Below are positions 25,488-37,411 of a stretch of DNA of 64,000 nt, piece by piece; the stretch's first letter is position 1; the number at the start of each line of letters is the position of its first letter. The position numbers were made by a program, and so were the translations under genes. Source of the stretch: Unio delphinus (lineage: Eukaryota; Mollusca; Bivalvia; Unionida; Unionidae). The notes beneath the pieces were generated by a model. The model saw only the letters and a list, made by a program, of their open reading frames with translations, made no database searches and had not been told where the DNA came from. The stretch lies in NCBI GenBank assembly GCA_029339505.1, contig JAQISU010000070.1, positions 987,501 through 1,051,500 on the forward strand, written 5' to 3'.

Positions 25488-25610
25488 CCTGACATGTGAG
25501 CTGTCACAGCTGACCTGTCATACATGAGTTGTCACAGCTGACATGTCATATGTGAACCATTACAGCTGACCTGACATATGTGAACCATTACAGATGACGA
25601 ACATATGCAA
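25488..25610. repeat. Tandem array, about 32-35 bp x 3.5
   Basis: AGCTGACCTGACATGTGAGC and TGTCAC are repeated with drift towards ATATGTGAACCATTACAG. It lies 110 bp downstream (gene sense) of the exon ending at 25720. Confidence 0.75.
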
Positions 25611-25719
25611 GCATATACAGTATAAATTTTAGGGTTTGGAACTTGAGTTCAAGAACTGAGCTCAGTTTGCTGCAAGAATATGGGATACGTGATAATTATC
25701 AAGAAAACTACTGACTTAC

Positions 25720-25950
25720 ATCACGGTCAACACTAGTGGTGCAGCTGGAAACCCCTTGTAATTTTCCGGCTTCAGGATCCTGGTCACCACTGACAGGTTC
25801 ATTCAGAAAACAAATCTGTAAGTTCATCCCCCCTTGCAGGCGGGACTGTAATGTGCTCTTTTTGTATACTTTGTCATTGGTGGAGTAAAAATCATCATCA
25901 GTCCCAAATGCAAGCTTCTTTCTGATCTCTTCTCTATCATTTCGTCTAGA
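25720..25950 (-). CDS. SCHIP1: SCHIP1 homologue, first exon seen in window (77 codons)
   Basis: This exon encodes the start of the conserved SCHIP-1 region. The peptide begins SRRNDREEIRKKLAFG and contains SRLQGGMNLQICFLNE, which matches the family hallmarks 'RESIRQKLALG' and 'SRLQSGMNLQICFVND' as I recall them from vertebrate SCHIP1. The acceptor is TTTTACAG and the donor GAT|GTAAGT; both phases are 0 (231 bp). Family knowledge: SCHIP1 proteins bind the tumour suppressor merlin/schwannomin, the IQCJ-SCHIP1 fusion isoform sits at axon initial segments with ankyrin-G, and Drosophila Schip1 links Expanded to the Tao-1 kinase in Hippo signalling. The sequence shows the homology only; function here is inferred. 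The variable acidic N-terminal part and the start codon must lie upstream (higher coordinates) and were not located. Confidence 0.93.
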
Positions 25951-26595
25951 CTGTAAAATAAAAATAAAAATCTGATGTCAATTCCCAACCTTTCAAGTAA
26001 AATTTTGGATTAATATTCTTCCTACAAAACTAAAAATTTCAAGACAAAATTGATAGTACTAGTTAATATGTGAAGACCCAAAAAAATGAACCCCGTCAGT
26101 AAAAAAAAAATGAACCCCGTCAGTAATGAAAGTATTAATACTAATATTGATTCCCAAAAAAATGAATTCACAGCAAATTCAAAGTTCTGTATATGTCAGA
26201 CAGAACTTCTGTATCATCTGTAAGTAATCTAAGTTATTGTACTTTTTTTAAGCTTCTAAGAATATGATCAAAATGCTTTCTAACGTCATCCAACGTAATA
26301 AATGTTAAAGACATTCAAACAATTTAGTAAATATTTGGCTAAAAGGGATTCCATGATGACACCATATGTCACTGCATTCTGCTTACAAATGAACAATGTA
26401 CAATTCAAGATAAACAACTTTCAAAATTATTCTGACACTAAACTTTCACACAAAATCTCAAGATCGCTGACTTTGCAATAGCTTACATCTCTGAAACAAC
26501 AGTGAAATATCAAATGATAATATGAAGGGCTTCTTGATTGCAACCTTTTATGCATGTAAAATCAACCATATCATGGTACCAAATGTATTTGCATG
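25951..26595. other. Upstream SCHIP1 intron, nothing recognised
   Basis: AT-rich sequence. A 33-bp partial duplication with ATGAACCCCGTCAGTA is at about 26075-26135. No exon supported. Confidence 0.5.
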
Positions 26596-26599
26596 TAAG

Positions 26600-26980
26600 T
26601 CATGTTCAACATAGATCCTGATATGCCATCACATAATACACCAATAAATCAGGGTTTATGTTGTTTGTTCTATTGATTAAAAACAGATCTGCTGGTGCAT
26701 TATGTCATTGAATAACTGCAGATCTAGGTCTGTGTTGTATGTGGTTGGACTACATTTGTCGGTGAAAGGATACCGTTATGTGAACAAGTCTCACTGAAAT
26801 TTACTGGAGTATCTATATTTCTGTGATCCCAAATGAAATTTCACAGCTTCCACATTTCCTTCATATTCATGCAATTCACTTATACAGACCAGACAACATA
26901 TACCCTGATTATACAGTGGAAGACCAGGGTCTCTCTTGTTTTCAGCTGGAGTGACTTATAAGTGAATATATACAGTACAT
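26600..26980. mobile_element. MITE-like element, family M, long copy with right end
   Basis: Contains CATAGATCCTGATATGCCAT, AACAGATCTGCTGGTGCATT and CAGATCTAGGTCTGTGTTGT, and ends GTGACTTATAAGTGAATATA followed by TACAGTA. That is the reverse complement of the left end type seen at 22421, so terminal inverted repeats are present in the family. Confidence 0.6.
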
Positions 26981-27629
26981 AATGCCTAGGTCATATTGGA
27001 GTAAGATCTACCTTCAAATGGTTTCAAGTCTAAAATATCAGAATATAAGCAAATATGTGGTACTTCTAAAATATCACCTAAAGCTGAAAATTAGCAGGTG
27101 ATTGGCTATTTTGAGTTGTCGCTACTAAACTTGGGAATCAATGCCATATAGAATGAGGGTACAAAAGAATATGATGGAATTGGCTTGAGATGTCAACTGA
27201 TTAAGCAAAAACCGGTATAACAGCAATTACTGATAAAGATAAATCAATATCCAGTGTTGCAATTATACAAATGAGATCAAAGTACTTGAACATTTAGTTT
27301 GCTAGAAATGTCTATGATTTCCGATTGCTGGACTGTTATCACATGTTGAAACTATTAAATGATAATGGTTTGTAATATTTAGCAAGAGCAAATAATGAGC
27401 CAGTTCTTTTACAAGCAATCAAGCACTCTTTCATAATATTTAATTGTATAAACTATTCTGTGAAAATTTACACTAAGTCAAAGAACATGGACTATTATGA
27501 AATTTCTCTACCATTAAACAAATGACAAAAGAAAAATATCTGCTTCATTTAGAAATTTCTGTTGAACATTAAAAAAATTAATACAAAATGCCACTGCCAT
27601 GAGTTTTAAATCTTATTTTTATAAGTGTG

Positions 27630-27741
<112 letters not shown>

Positions 27742-27991
27742 CATGTGTTATTACTAATACTAATATTCAATTTTCTTTTCAATTTATGGTTTGAGATAAC
27801 TAAATATTACAAGAAAAGCTTGAAAGGTTTGTTGGAATCTGGCAACATCCTGCTATAGTGTAACTCACTGCTGTACTCTTGTGCCAAGCCACCATCTTAG
27901 AAATGCAATCAAAACCTAATTCAAACTCAATATATTAATCATGATGTTTCAGATCAACAGAAAAGAACTGGTTCTGGTTTTACAAAAAGAG

Positions 27992-28373
27992 TAATAAAAT
28001 AATCAACAATTCTCCAAAATCAACCAGCACTTGTTCTTTATCTGAAATTTCAATGGGTTGTCAATTGTCCTGGCAAGGTTGAATTAAAATAAAATAATCA
28101 ACAATTCTCCAAAATCAACCAGCACTTGTTCTTTATCTGAAATTTCAATGGGTTGTCAATTGTCCTGGCAAGGTTGAATTAAAATAAAATAATCAACAAT
28201 TCTCCAAAATCAACCAGCACTTGTTCTTTATCTGAAATTTCAATGGGTTGTCAATTGTCCTGGCAAGGTTGAATTAAAATAAAATAATCAACAATTCTCC
28301 AAAATCAACCAGCACTTGTTCTTTATCTGAAATTTCAATGGGTTGTCAATTGTCCTGGCAAGGTTGAACTAAA
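27992..28373. repeat. 95-bp tandem repeat, 4 nearly identical copies
   Basis: AATCAACAATTCTCCAAAAT begins copies at 28001, 28096, 28191 and 28286. I saw no differences between copies apart from the edges, so the expansion is recent or recently homogenised. Confidence 0.95.
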
Positions 28374-29580
28374 TCTGCCTGTCTAAAAGAACATCTACTG
28401 TTTGCTGGTTAGAAGTTTGTATATGTTCCCTATAAAATGTCCAAGATTTTCTATGGTGACTCCTAGTCATTCAGATTTCTTTATTGATTCTAATCAAAAT
28501 ATTTCATCACATAAAGAAAACTGCAATGAGATCCTGTATGCAAAACTAAATGTCCATGATGTCATCTGCTAACATGTGTTGCCTGCTACAAAGCCGTAGA
28601 GTGGATCAGCAGACAAAGAACACACATTACTAATGCCTTTGATAATGGTGACAAATTCCATGAGACTCCATTGAAATTACATCACATCAAAGAGTCTATC
28701 TGAAGAAAACTACAATAACGGAATATGTTCTAAGAATTTTTATGAATGAGGACTTTTAATTAAAAAAGAAAGCTTGAAAGAAACAATCTTAGGTTACTTA
28801 ATATAAAAATAAAACTTTTCAAGAAAAAAATTACTTTTTCTGATTGTCCTTTAAGTTGTTAAACAACAAGGACAGAATCTCCATTTTTTTTGTAATATGC
28901 ATAGAACTGATTTCATTGATATTTCACTTCAAATTTTCTGCCATCAGTTTCCATGGAAACTGTAATGATCCATCTCTGGATCAGAAATACAATATCTGAC
29001 AAATATGACAAATTATTCCAAATCAACAGACAAAGCTGCAAAAATCCTCAATTAAATTTAATCTCACTTGATGTAAACTTCCACCAAAAATAACATCTAT
29101 CAATTTCATCAATTACTGATAGAAAACTGAGATGAATCAAATGACATTCTACCTTCAAAATGGATTTATAAAACATCTTCATTTATCAATCTTTTTACAA
29201 CTGAATATTATTTGTAATCAGTTTCTTTGAATATTATATTTCTTGCAAACAATTGCATTTCTATAGTCTTTTGTCAAATACTGTGATATTACACTCAAAC
29301 TTAATATTCCACAACGTCCAAGCATAAATCTCCTGTAAAAGCATCTAAAAGCAAATCAATCCTTGACTGTCAGCATTTGAGTATCATTTACTGCATTGCA
29401 CATGACCCACCCATTACTTAACAGATTGTAACTGCAATAGTCTGCTGTCCAGAGTGTTATGTAATTACAGTCAGACAGATGCCTGTCATCTGGCTTGTCT
29501 GAGTCACCTGTACCTTTTTGATTGTCACCCTCTAACATGTTTACATTTAAACTATGACTTAAAAATGTCTCATCCAATTT
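28374..29580. other. Unique-looking intronic or intergenic sequence
   Basis: No array, transposon end or exon was recognised. Stretches such as 28560-28720 look less AT-biased and non-repetitive, and could be conserved non-coding sequence; this cannot be decided here. Confidence 0.4.
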
Positions 29581-29582
29581 TC

Positions 29583-29900
29583 AGTACTGTATATACTCAG
29601 CAAACTGTAACAGACCCAGATCTGCCACCACATAATCAGCCAGCAGGTCTATGCACCTTATTAGACCCAGATCTGCCACCATATAATCAGCCAGCAGGTC
29701 TATGCACCTTATTTGAAGTAAATCAGAATAACAAATAAAACAGACCCTGAATCTATTGTCGCACCAGAATATATGTGTCTATGCAGTTTGTAAAAAGCAA
29801 TTATCAGATAAACAATATAGACCCTGATTTACCATCATATAATGCACCACACTGCTGGGTCCAGCTTGTTGTCAGTTTGACCTGACTTAAAACTGAATAG
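29583..29900. mobile_element. MITE-like element, family M, with internal duplication
   Basis: The left end is GTACTGTATATACTCAGCAA. AGACCCAGATCTGCCACCA followed by ATAATCAGCCAGCAGGTCTA occurs twice in tandem (about 29607 and 29663). CCTGATTTACCATCATATAA and TGCACCA follow. Confidence 0.6.
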
Positions 29901-29989
29901 AAATAAGAATACATTGAAATTTCAATACAAACTTATGCCATAATAAAATAATTAGAATTTTTCAAATCTGACTAATATAATAAGTATGA

Positions 29990-31615
29990 CTTCCAGAAAG
30001 ATGGCCGCCATCGCTTAATTTCTCGAGATAGGCTTTTCCGATTTTGTGCTATATTTATGATATTTGTGCTTGTTCTCTATCATCATCTACATTATTGTGT
30101 TTCATCATGCATTGGCTGTTCCGTTCGTATGTGTTAATTCATCTCCTTGTTTTGGAAACGAGAACAATTAGAATTTTTCTCAGCTGTTTTGTCCCAATGT
30201 TAAGATGTCATTTGTTTTTTAATAAACCGCCGTCACACGACCGCTTACAATACGACGGACCCTCATTAACTGGATTAAATGACCACACCTTGGTTCTAGA
30301 TACTACATTGTGCTCAAGACTAAATGAACTGGGAATACATTCATCATTTCTTAAATGTAAACGGAAGCGAAAAAAGAAATGTTCTTTCAATGCTGGCCGC
30401 GTAGAACATGAAGAAGAATTCCAGTTATCGCCCGTAACGGATAAACAACTTAAAAATTCCACTGACCTCTATGCAGATGATACTACACTGTCTGAGATTG
30501 GTAAAACCAAAACGGTACTTGAAAATAACTTACAAGATGCTCTCAACAGACTTCAAGTATGGTGCAAGGAAAACAGTATGATCATAAATACAGGAAAAAC
30601 GAAAGCCCTACTAGTTACAACACAACAAAAACAAGCAAGACTAGATAGCGACAAACTTAATGTTTTTTTTTTGACAATGTGAGCCTTAATATGACCTCTC
30701 ATGATAGAATTCTTGGTGTATTCGTAGATAACAATCTTACTTGGTCTATCCACATTTAACACATTTCAAAAAAGGTTAATTCTTATCTTTCACTACTGAG
30801 GAAAATCAAAACATACATTCCTCTTCAGTATAGAGTCATCTTTTATAAAAGTTATATTCAGCCCTATCTGGACTACTGTAACATAATTTGGGGTAATACC
30901 TCTAATTCAAACATAACAACACTTATAAGGCTCCAAAAGAGGGCTTGCCATTTAATTCTAGATCAATGTATAGACAATTTTCAGGATGCAATGAATAATA
31001 TAAAGATTTTAACAATACATGAAAGAATATTTCTTAGAAAAGCCAAATTGATGTATAAAGTATCCAGAAAATCCATTCCTGTCTATCTAAGCAATATCTT
31101 TCACCAAAGAGATGCTGATGGTACTCCAAATTTAAGGTCCATGAGAAGAAAAAATTACATTATACCAAGGCCAAAGAAGGAATTGTCTAAAAAAAAGTTT
31201 TCAATATACTGGTCCAGTAGTATGGAACAACATTCCCAGCGACATAAGGCAGGCTCCTAGCATTTCTTCATTTCATAATCAATGTCTTAAATGGACAAAA
31301 TCTTTAGAAAATTGAACAGTGCTAGTACCAAAAAAAAAATACTGCCTGCTTGTCTTTAATTTTGCATCATTTTCAAAGCTTAATGTTTCAACGCAGAATG
31401 ATATTTTATGTTTCTTATATGTTTATGTTTTTACAGATGCCTGTGCAAGTGTTCCAGGCTTGATACTTTGAAATTTAAAATTCCTTAATTATTTTGCGTC
31501 GAGCCAGACTCTTCACATCATGTTGTATGTATTGTATATATTGTACATAACAGAAAGAAGGCCTCAAGGTAGATTAGTTCTGTAACTAATTAAGTTACCT
31601 TTTCTAAATAAAGTC

Positions 31616-31667
<52 letters not shown>
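29990..31667 (+). mobile_element. Internally deleted non-LTR retrotransposon (jockey/L2-like)
   Basis: The 5' part starts AGATGGCCGCCATCG (a YY1-like 5' end found on many LINEs) and includes a basic KCKRKRKKKC run. It then passes directly into the reverse-transcriptase tail: LYADDTTLSEIGK (catalytic YADD at 30470-30481), LQVWCKENSMIINTGKTKAL, and, after a frameshift near 30680, LGVFVDNNLTWSIHI, YKSYIQPYLDYCNIIWGN, ILTIHERIFLRKAKLMYKV and the terminal GPVVWNNIPSDIRQ. The 3' end is AATAAAGTC plus (TTA)n to 31665. About 2.5 kb of endonuclease and RT core is absent. Not active. Confidence 0.85.
30044..30682 (+). pseudogene. Fused 5'-RT ORF of the deleted LINE
   Basis: A 212-codon ORF runs through the deletion junction. 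Roughly residues 1-135 are the element's 5' region and residues 140-205 are RT motif C and beyond. The deletion point is about 30440-30460. It ends early because of a frameshift in a poly-T tract (30662-30671). Confidence 0.75.
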
Positions 31668-33720
31668 TCAAAAAGAAATCTACAAAGCCGCTAAGAAGAA
31701 CGTCACAAACATAGTCCATTTAGCCAAATCATCCCACTACAGTATTAAGATCACGGAGAATTCCAGCTGCAAAGAGCTCTTCGAGATAACTAACAAACTA
31801 ATGTCAAGGAACAAATGTACACCACTTCCAACAACCTTCTCTCCACTAGACCTACCTGACCAATTTGCAAATTTCTTTGATGACAAAGTACAAACCATTA
31901 GAGATTCACTTGACAGCACAATTTCAACTGATTCGTCACCATACAGTTATGATGCAGAATTTCAGTGACAACCATTAGGCGCATTTGAACCTGTTTCTAT
32001 TGATTTAGTACGGACTATCGTGATGAAAAGTGCACCAAAGTCTTGTGAACTTGATCCAATTCCGACATCACTGCTGCTTGAGTGCTTAGAACCAATATTG
32101 CCTTCACTAACTGATGTTATTAATATCTCTCTCTCATCAGGGGGATTCCCATCATTTTTCAAAACTGCCATCGTAAAGCCACTGCTGAAGAAACCAACAC
32201 TGGACCATAACGATTTAAAGCACTACCGCCCAGTTTCTAATCTCCCATTTATATAAAAAAATCTTAGAAAAGGTTGTTCTAACTCAACTTGTATCTCATT
32301 TGAATTCAAACAGTCTTTTTAGCAATGTACAGTCTGCATATCGCCCTTGCCACAGTACGGAAACTAATCTTCTGAAAGTATTTAGTGACATTGTCTCTGC
32401 TTTGGATAGTGGAAAGATTAGTCCTCACTCTCCTGGATTTATCTGCAGCATTTGACACAATAGACCATGATATATTACTTCACTGTCTACAGCATGTATT
32501 TGGCATTCAGAATATAGCCTTACAGTGGTTCAAGTCCTATGTAGTAAACAGGACACAAATTATATCTGCAAATGGAATACACTCCAGCCCAGTTGACGTA
32601 TGTTGTGGTGTTCCACAGGGATCTGTTCTTGGACCTGTTCTAACTTCATTCTGTATACTCTGCCGCTCTCAAGTGTCATAGATCATCACCCAGTGTCGCA
32701 CCAACTGTATGCTGATGACACCCCAAATATACAAGTCTAGCCACCCAACTGAAGTTGATGCTACCATCCATGGAGTAGAGAAGTGCATTTCTGATGTGAA
32801 ATCATGGATGACATGTAACAAGCTGCAGATGAATGATGATAAAACTGAGGCTATTCTGATCACAACACTTAGACTTTCTCATTCACATCCTTTACCTCAG
32901 ACAATAAATATCAGCAACACCAACATTACATTCTCACAGTCAGAACGGAACCTAGGCGTTACTCTAGACAGTACTCTCACATTGCACCAACAGGTCATGA
33001 ACATATGCAAGGCTTGCATATCTTGAATTGAGACGCATCAGTTCCATTCGTAAATATCTTTCAGTTGATGCCACCAACACACTTGTGTGTTCATTAGTAC
33101 TTTCAAGACTGGACTCTTGTAACTCAATTCTGTCTGGTTCATCATAATATTTACTCCAGAAACTTCAAAAAGTTCAAAACACAGCTGCACAGATCATCTT
33201 TTGAGTACCTCGATCAGAGCACACCTCACCACTGCTCTGTACCCTACATTGGCTATCAATTCGATACAGAATCAAACACAAAATTTGTTCTCTTGCTATA
33301 TTTCAATCACAGACTCCAGTCCAACATACCTATCCAGCCTTACCCATGTGTATACACCAGCTAGATCCTTATGCTCTTCTTCTGATAATCGTATACTCAT
33401 TGTTCCCAAGGTGAAAACAAAGTCATATGGACAACGTTCGTTTGCACACCAGGGCCCGGCGACGTAGAACAAGACACAGTGGTCCCTTTTAAGAGTGCTC
33501 TTAAGACTCACCTGTTCCGACTGCAGGGACAAACTTAGCGACCTAATCATGTTTTGCATCTTATATGTTTTCAGCATGTTTTTATGTTTTCCAATTTCAT
33601 TGTTTTTGTCATTTGTTTTTCTGTAGTGTAGTCATATCATTATTGATGGTGTAAAGCGCTTAGAGCTTCGAAAGATTAGGCGCTATACAAAGTCCTCATT
33701 ATTATTATTATGTTGTGTTA
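31668..33720 (+). mobile_element. 5'-truncated CR1/L2-like LINE inserted at the tail of the previous LINE
   Basis: It starts mid-ORF at IYKAAKKNVTNIVHLAKSSH and continues FANFFDDKVQTIRDSL, a stop (31966), SAPKSCELDPIPTSLLLECL, LKHYRPVSNLPFI and, after a frameshift, RT motif A LDLSAAFDTIDHDIL (about 32437-32481), GVPQGSVLGP, QLYADDT (YADD at 32708-32719), CNKLQMNDDKTEAIL and SERNLGVTLDSTLTLHQQV. The 3' UTR ends GCGCTATACAAAGTCCTCAT plus ATTATTATTA. Several frameshifts and stops are present. A 54-bp duplication of the tail (ATTATTATTATGTTGTGTTA) is at about 33697-33776. Confidence 0.88.
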
Positions 33721-33827
33721 GTACAGCTTCAGTCTTCATTATTATTATTATGTTGTGTTAGTACAGCTTCAGTCTTGGAATCCAATTCTCAATCAACCTT
33801 TGTGTCCCTGTGAAAGATACTTATCTA

Positions 33828-34207
33828 CTTGATTACATTTGTACTGGTTATCAAGATAGGTGTCAACTTAATCCTTTGTACTTTTGATTACATTTGTACT
33901 GGTATCAAGGTAGGTGTCAACTTAATCCTTTGTACTTTTGATTACATTTGTACAGGTATCAAGGTAGGTGTCAACTTAATCCTTTGTACTTTTGATTACA
34001 TTTGTACTGGCATCAAGGTAGGTGTCAACTTAATCCTTTGTACTTTTGATTACATTTGTACAGGTATCAAGGTAGGTGTCAACTTAATCCTTTGTACTTT
34101 TGATTACATTTGTACTGGTATCAAGGTAGGTGTCAACTTAATCCTTTGTACTTTTGATTACATTTGTACTGGTATCAAGGTAGGTGTCAACTTAATCCTT
34201 TGTACTG
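33828..34207. repeat. 54-bp minisatellite, about 7 copies
   Basis: The unit is GATTACATTTGTACTGGTAT, then CAAGGTAGGTGTCAACTTAA, then TCCTTTGTACTTTT. Because 54 is a multiple of three, a 131-codon repeat ORF appears; artefact. Note AAGGTAGGT, a strong donor-like site on the plus strand in each unit. Confidence 0.93.
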
Positions 34208-34470
34208 GCAAGTTGTGTGGCTGAATAAGATCTTTTTCTATTAGGTCCCTTAGACAATATCGGCTATATAACATGTACGATTTGTTCACCAAAACAACAT
34301 TGACTATATGACATACACAAATTGAATCATGTGTATTATGATTTTGCTCAATTTGATTAAAATCAAATCTCCACAGTTCTACATGAAGATCTCACAGCAA
34401 TCACATAGTGATCATGTTCTGGTGACCTTTAAATTAGCCATTGGAAATGCTTAATTGTTTGCCACACACT

Positions 34471-34725
34471 GATGTTGATGTTGTTATTGTTTTTGTTGTT
34501 GGGTTTAACGCCATTTTTCAGCATACGATAGGCTATACATGGCGGCCAGTATTATTGGAGGAGTAAGAACCCAGTAAAACCTCCGGAAAGATCCACCAGC
34601 CCACGAGAAGCTACTGGCAAGCTTTCTCAAATAATTACATTAGCTGAATCTTAGACTCAAACCCAAGCAGACAGGTGAGATGGCAGTGATCCGTAACAGA
34701 AAGCACTTTAAACCACTCTTCATGA
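34471..34725 (-). mobile_element. SINE, family S (tRNA-Ser/Leu-like head)
   Basis: About 80% similar by eye to the copy at 55062-55310: GGGTTTAACGCCATTTTTCA, GGCTATACATGGCGGCCAGT, GAGAAGCTACTGGCAAGCTT, CTGAATCTTAGACTCAAACC. The (CAA)n-type tail is at 34475-34500 on the minus strand. The tRNA 5' end has decayed. Confidence 0.8.
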
Positions 34726-34823
34726 AATCCCTCTTTTATACAAACCCCAACTCTTTCTTTTCAAATGGGGAAGGGAGAATTGTCCTCTTAATATTAAGAT
34801 GAAGATGAGACTCCAAACAATAA

Positions 34824-34825
<2 letters not shown>

Positions 34826-34862
<37 letters not shown>

Positions 34863-34863
34863 A
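34826..34863. repeat. (TG)n(TA)n microsatellite
   Basis: Compound dinucleotide run of about 38 bp. Confidence 0.95.
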
Positions 34864-35479
34864 CAATTTTTATGCATACAAACGATTTATAGTTATTTAC
34901 ACACACAAACATTTTGAATAGGCCAACCACAGGATATCAAATGCCAAAACCTCAACAGTGAAAGTCATTTACAAATGTCAATCAATGGCCAATGTTTCCT
35001 GAGCAATGGCAGTAGCCTATGTCCTGATCAATATCACTAACAAATTAGTAATAAAGAGCTCACAAATGCTGTCACTTTGCAGAGAGTAAATCAGTATTAT
35101 GCTTCATGTTTCCTGATTTTCTGCAACATATTTCACGAAGATGACCGAGGGCCATGACTCATTTTATTATAACTATGCTCAACTTATTCTTTTCTAGTAG
35201 GTGTAAGCAGGCTTATGATTGAAATCCAAGAACTCAGTCATGAATTTTCTATTTACAGACCTTTAATATTGCAACTACGAAAGAAAATAACAGATCTTTA
35301 GTACCTTTGCAACTATGCAGGTAATATGCATGGTTGATGTTTTTGTTTTAAAAAACATCATCCACAACTGTTCTTGCCAAACAACCATCAATTCCATACT
35401 CACAAAATTCATCCTCTTTTCAAGTTATCTAAAATCCAAGGTTGACGAAAAAGCTGTTATTGTAATAAAATAGTGTCAA

Positions 35480-35625
35480 TGTGGTTTGTTTTTAATGTTT
35501 GATGGCACATCAACACTGGCAGGTTATTCATTACTGAAGTATTTGGAATAAAGTGCCTTGCGTGAAGACATAGTAGCTACCATAGTACTTCTAACCACTG
35601 AGCCACCAGTGACACAAGCAATGTA
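35480..35625 (-). mobile_element. Decayed tRNA-derived SINE, head region
   Basis: On the minus strand CACTGGTGGCTCAGTGGTTA then GAAGTACTATGGTAGCTAC carries a good Pol III A-box (TGGCTCAGTGG). No clear B-box was found. The body GGCAGGTTATTCATTAC is not obviously either of the two other SINE families. Confidence 0.4.
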
Positions 35626-35644
35626 GAAACCAGAGACCCTATGA

Positions 35645-36752
35645 ATGTGCAATTGGATTAAATCTAATGTATGTTACAGCCTGTCAAACAATTAGGAACA
35701 TTCTGGAATTGGATTAAACCTAATGTATGTTACAGCCTGTCAAACAATTAGGAACATTCTGGTATTGGATTAAATCTAATGTATGTTACAGCCTGTCAAA
35801 CAATTAGGAACATTCTGGTATTGGATTAAATCTAATGTATGTTACAGCCTGTCAAACAATTAGGAACATTCTGGTATTGGATTAAATCTAATGTATGTTA
35901 CAGCCTGTCAAACAATTAGGAACATTCTGGTATTGGATTAAATCTAATGTATGTTACAGCCTGTCAAACAATTAGGAACATTCTGGTATTGGATTAAATC
36001 TAATGTATGTTACAGCCTGTCAGACAATTAGGAACATTCTGGAATTGGATTAAATCTAATGTATGTTACAGCCTGTGAATCAATTAGGAACATTCTGGAA
36101 TTGGATTAAATCTAATGTATGTTACAGCCTGTCAGACAATTAGGAACATTCTGGTATTGGATTAAATCTAATGTATGTTACAGCCTGTCAAACAATTAGG
36201 AACATTCTGGAATTGGATTAAATCTAATGTATGTTACAGCCTGTCAGACAATTAGGAACATTCTGGTATTGGATTAAATCTAATGTATGTTACAGCCTGT
36301 GAAACAATTAGGAACATTCTGGTATTGGATTAAATCTAATGTATGTTACAGCCTGTGAAACAATTAGGAACATTCTGGAATTGGATTAAATCTAATGTAT
36401 GTTACAGCCTGTGAAACAATTAGGAACATTCTGGTATTGGATTAAATCTAATGTATGTTACAGCCTGTCAAATATTGGATTAAATCTAATGTATGTTACA
36501 GCCTGTCAAACAATTAGGAACATTCTGGAATTGGATTAAATCTAATGTATGTTACAGCCTGTCAAACAATTAGGAACATTCTGGTATTGGATTAAATCTA
36601 ATGTATGTTACAGCCTGTCAAACAATTAGGAACATTCTGGAATTGGATTAAATCTAATGTATGTTACAGCCTGTCAAACAATTAGGAACATTCTGGAATT
36701 GGATTAAATCTAATGTATGTTACAGCCTGTCAAACAATTAGGAACATTCTGG
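35645..36752. repeat. 56-bp minisatellite, about 20 copies
   Basis: The unit is ATTGGATTAAATCTAATGTA, then TGTTACAGCCTGTCAAACAA, then TTAGGAACATTCTGGT. Few variant positions (TCAAAC / TCAGAC / TGAAAC; GGAATT / GGTATT). One truncated unit is at about 36472. Confidence 0.95.
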
Positions 36753-36759
36753 TTCAAGA

Positions 36760-37405
36760 GACTACCCATGAAGTTTCATCGATAATCAGAATTAAAATTT
36801 AACATGCTTTAAAATAAAAATGTGTTCAATATGTAAATTGAGAACTTAAGATCAAAGTTCTAGACTTACCGTAATGTCTGTGATTGTTCATTTGCAATGT
36901 CTTAATTTTTCAGGTGTACATGTAAATTACAGGTTTAAAAAATATCAATTTCATAACTATAAAAAATTTGGCAAAATTTTAAAAACATTAGTTACCTGCA
37001 CCAAACTGTAGAACAAAAAATAATTTGTTTGAAACTGATGGTGTATGAAAAAGAAAGACATTGCACTTGAGTTTTGATAAACATTATAACCCTCAAACAT
37101 ATTTGATGTCTGGTGCATTGGTATTACCTTTGAAACATTTTGAGTTTTACAGCTTATATCAGGCACATATCACTGACCTGATCATCTTAATTTAGTTACG
37201 TCCATCCATCCAAAAAAGCTAATTAACATTCTTGTCCAAAAAACTACTCAATGTGGACAAATGTAATTGGCCAGCTTGTTAACAATCTTGCCCAAAACAT
37301 ACTTGGTGTTGAAAAATGACTGAATTTGTAGATAATTTAATTAACTAACAAACAATTACTAGATTTTCAGACCACTACTGTAATATTTCTAAATTTTACA
37401 CTTCT
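36760..37405. other. AT-rich gap, nothing recognised
   Basis: Unique-looking sequence between the 56-bp array and the pogo-like element. No ORF with family signal. Confidence 0.45.
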
Positions 37406-37411
37406 ATACTA

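Noticed and set aside
29356..29577. 73-codon minus ORF as a SCHIP1 upstream exon
   Set aside because: No SCHIP1 or IQCJ resemblance and no good acceptor/donor pair in a matching phase.
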